Origin: Flavimobilis soli
GTDB lineage: Bacteria; Actinomycetota; Actinomycetes; Actinomycetales; Cellulomonadaceae
Reading direction: 5' to 3'
DNA length: 64,000 bases
Assembly (NCBI RefSeq): GCF_002564025.1
Contig: NZ_PDJH01000001.1
Location: forward strand, 2,604,001 to 2,668,000
Position numbers and translations under genes: made by a program. Within the stretch, counting starts at the first letter, position 1; each line of letters begins with the position of its first letter. Shown piece after piece: positions 63,039-64,000 of the stretch. Below the pieces are notes generated by a model. It saw nothing but the letters and a program-made list of their open reading frames with translations, was not told where the DNA came from and did no database searches.

Positions 63039-63473
63039 ATGAACCCCACCGCCGAACACACCTCGGCCAAGCCATCTGTCCTGTTCGTCTGCGTCCACAA
63101 CGCCGGTCGCTCCCAGATGGCCGCTGGCTACCTGCACGCTCTGGGGGCCGGTCAGGTCGAGGTCCGTTCCGCGGGGTCGCAACCAGCCGACCAGATCAAC
63201 CCGGTCGCTGTTGCGGCCATGGCCGAGGACGGCGTCGACATCACGTCCTTCACCCCCAAGGTCCTCACGACCGACGCGGTCAAGGCGTCCGACGTCGTAA
63301 TCACGATGGGCTGTGGCGACGTCTGCCCGATCTTCCCCGGCAAGCGCTACGAGGACTGGAAGCTCGACGATCCTGCTGGCCAGGGCATCGAGGCGGTCCG
63401 CCCCATCCGGGACGCCATCAAGGCTCGCGTGCGGGTGCTGCTGGACGAGCTCGGCATCGACCCGATCCGCTGA
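63039..63473 (+). CDS. arsC: arsenate reductase ArsC (mycothiol-dependent type)
   Basis: A 144-residue reductase of the low-molecular-weight phosphatase fold: catalytic loop FVCVHNAGRSQMAAGYL, VRSAGSQPADQINPVAVAAM and ITMGCGDVCPIFPGKRYEDW. Actinobacterial members form an arsenate-mycothiol adduct that is then reduced by mycoredoxin; I infer that here from sequence type. ATG 63039 has AGGAG seven bases upstream. It follows the ArsR-ArsC fusion by 28 bases in one operon. No arsenite exporter (Acr3/ArsB) follows, so efflux must be encoded elsewhere. Confidence 0.92.
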   Translation: MNPTAEHTSAKPSVLFVCVHNAGRSQMAAGYLHALGAGQVEVRSAGSQPADQINPVAVAAMAEDGVDITSFTPKVLTTDAVKASDVVITMGCGDVCPIFPGKRYEDWKLDDPAGQGIEAVRPIRDAIKARVRVLLDELGIDPIR

Positions 63474-63605
63474 GAGGCGCCAGCCGCCCCGGTCGCCCCC
63501 TGATCGGAGTCTCCGCGCACGATGATCGCCCTGCCCGCGTGAGCGTCGTATCGCACGGGCTGCCGCGGCCGTGAGTCGCACTGTCGCCGCGCCGCACGCA
63601 GCTCA

Positions 63606-63647
63606 CCCCGCTGCCCGGACCTGGAAGACGAGGCCCGGGCAGCGGGG
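63606..63647. terminator. terminator between arsC and the last gene
   Basis: A 13-base perfect stem (63606-63618 with 63635-63647) with a 16-base loop, between convergent ends at 63473 and 63659. Confidence 0.78.
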
Positions 63648-63658
63648 CGCAGACGAGG

Positions 63659-64000
63659 TCACGCCGACGCTGCGTCGGCGTCGGTGCCCTCCGCCGTCCC
63701 ATCGGGGCCGTCCGCCGGTGCCGGCATCGGCTCGCGGACGTCGCCGCCCGGACCGCCTGGCCTGCCCGGCATGTCGCCGCCGGACATGCCGCTTGCGGCA
63801 TACTCACCACCGGTCACGGTGGCGACCACAGTCGTGCCGGTCAGGTCACCGTCGTCGTACAGGCTCGCGGTGGCGGTGCCAGCCACGGAACCCCCGACGT
63901 GGACCTCGTAAGTTTCCCCGGCGACGATCTCGCTGCTGGAGAGAACGACCGAGGAGAACTCCTTGGTCGACTCGAACGAGGCCACGACCTGGCCGTCGGC
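63659..64000 (-). CDS. carbohydrate-binding-domain protein, C-terminal fragment
   Basis: The last 113 codons of a gene that continues beyond the window edge; the frame is open to base 64000. Visible sequence includes FESTKEFSSVVLSSSEIVAG, ETYEVHVGGSVAGTATASLY and a Gly/Pro/Met/Asp-rich tail. This resembles the C-terminal repeats of secreted DUF4353-type carbohydrate-binding proteins, which end in a similar strand pattern; confidence is moderate because the signal peptide and main domain are outside. It is convergent with the arsenic genes. Confidence 0.6.
   Translation of the reverse strand, partial: ADGQVVASFESTKEFSSVVLSSSEIVAGETYEVHVGGSVAGTATASLYDDGDLTGTTVVATVTGGEYAASGMSGGDMPGRPGGPGGDVREPMPAPADGPDGTAEGTDADAASA

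Overview
The window is 64 kb of very GC-rich chromosome from an actinomycete (Actinomycetota, Micrococcales). Gene order and family content (mtrA-mtrB-lpqB-comF-hpf-secA; sigR-rsrA-bL37; a Kgd-type fused oxoglutarate decarboxylase/dehydrogenase; mycothiol-type ArsC; many leaderless genes) fit a Cellulomonas/Oerskovia/Promicromonospora-like organism. A full-length AdhE behind a Rex-like operator suggests a facultatively fermentative lifestyle. No rRNA, tRNA, CRISPR array, insertion sequence or prophage gene was seen. Assignments were made by reading translations and motifs, with no database search.

Region by region. (1) 1-10160: a cell-wall glycopolymer locus with three CDP-polyol phosphotransferases (one cut by the window edge), a bifunctional cytidylyltransferase/SDR that probably makes CDP-ribitol, two polysaccharide pyruvyl transferases and a secreted FnIII-phosphodiesterase-like protein. 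(2) 10257-13944: a secreted SpoIID/LytB-domain protein divergent from ahcY. (3) 14074-21853: RDD and SpoIIM membrane proteins, a 40-residue membrane protein, and a tightly coupled DUF58-MoxR-DUF4350-DUF4129-membrane protein operon of unknown role. (4) 21961-32322: mtrAB-lpqB, comF, hpf, a YcaQ-type DNA glycosylase and secA. (5) 32394-37748: poorly characterised actinobacterial genes (Rv3235-like, LysM, an unknown with two barrel-like repeats, a BldC-like HTH, SAF, CpaE-like ATPase, DUF6912-like). (6) 37848-41782: hisN, rsgA-aroA and a DoxX-like protein. (7) 41854-44340: the thiol-stress sigma factor sigR with its own SigR-type promoter, an unusual anti-sigma factor rsrA lacking most zinc ligands, the 24-residue ribosomal protein bL37 and a lone pilT. 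(8) 44416-50093: a GDSL-like pseudoenzyme, an aldo/keto reductase and kgd. (9) 50437-58582: an ABC exporter behind a large palindromic operator, a two-component system, two CNNM/CBS membrane proteins and an M15 carboxypeptidase. (10) 58799-64000: adhE, a broken kdpE tail, an arsenic module (ArsR-ArsC fusion plus a second ArsC) and the end of a carbohydrate-binding-domain protein; this end looks like an accessory junction.

How the genes connect. Envelope biology dominates: teichoic-type polymer synthesis and pyruvylation, MtrAB-LpqB control of wall metabolism, SecA export, an M15 peptidase and LysM and SpoIID proteins. Redox control is the second theme: SigR/RsrA for thiol stress, a Rex-like site on adhE, and mycothiol-type arsenate reductases. 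Many starts lie 6-8 bases after a TAnnnT -10 hexamer, so leaderless transcription appears common here.
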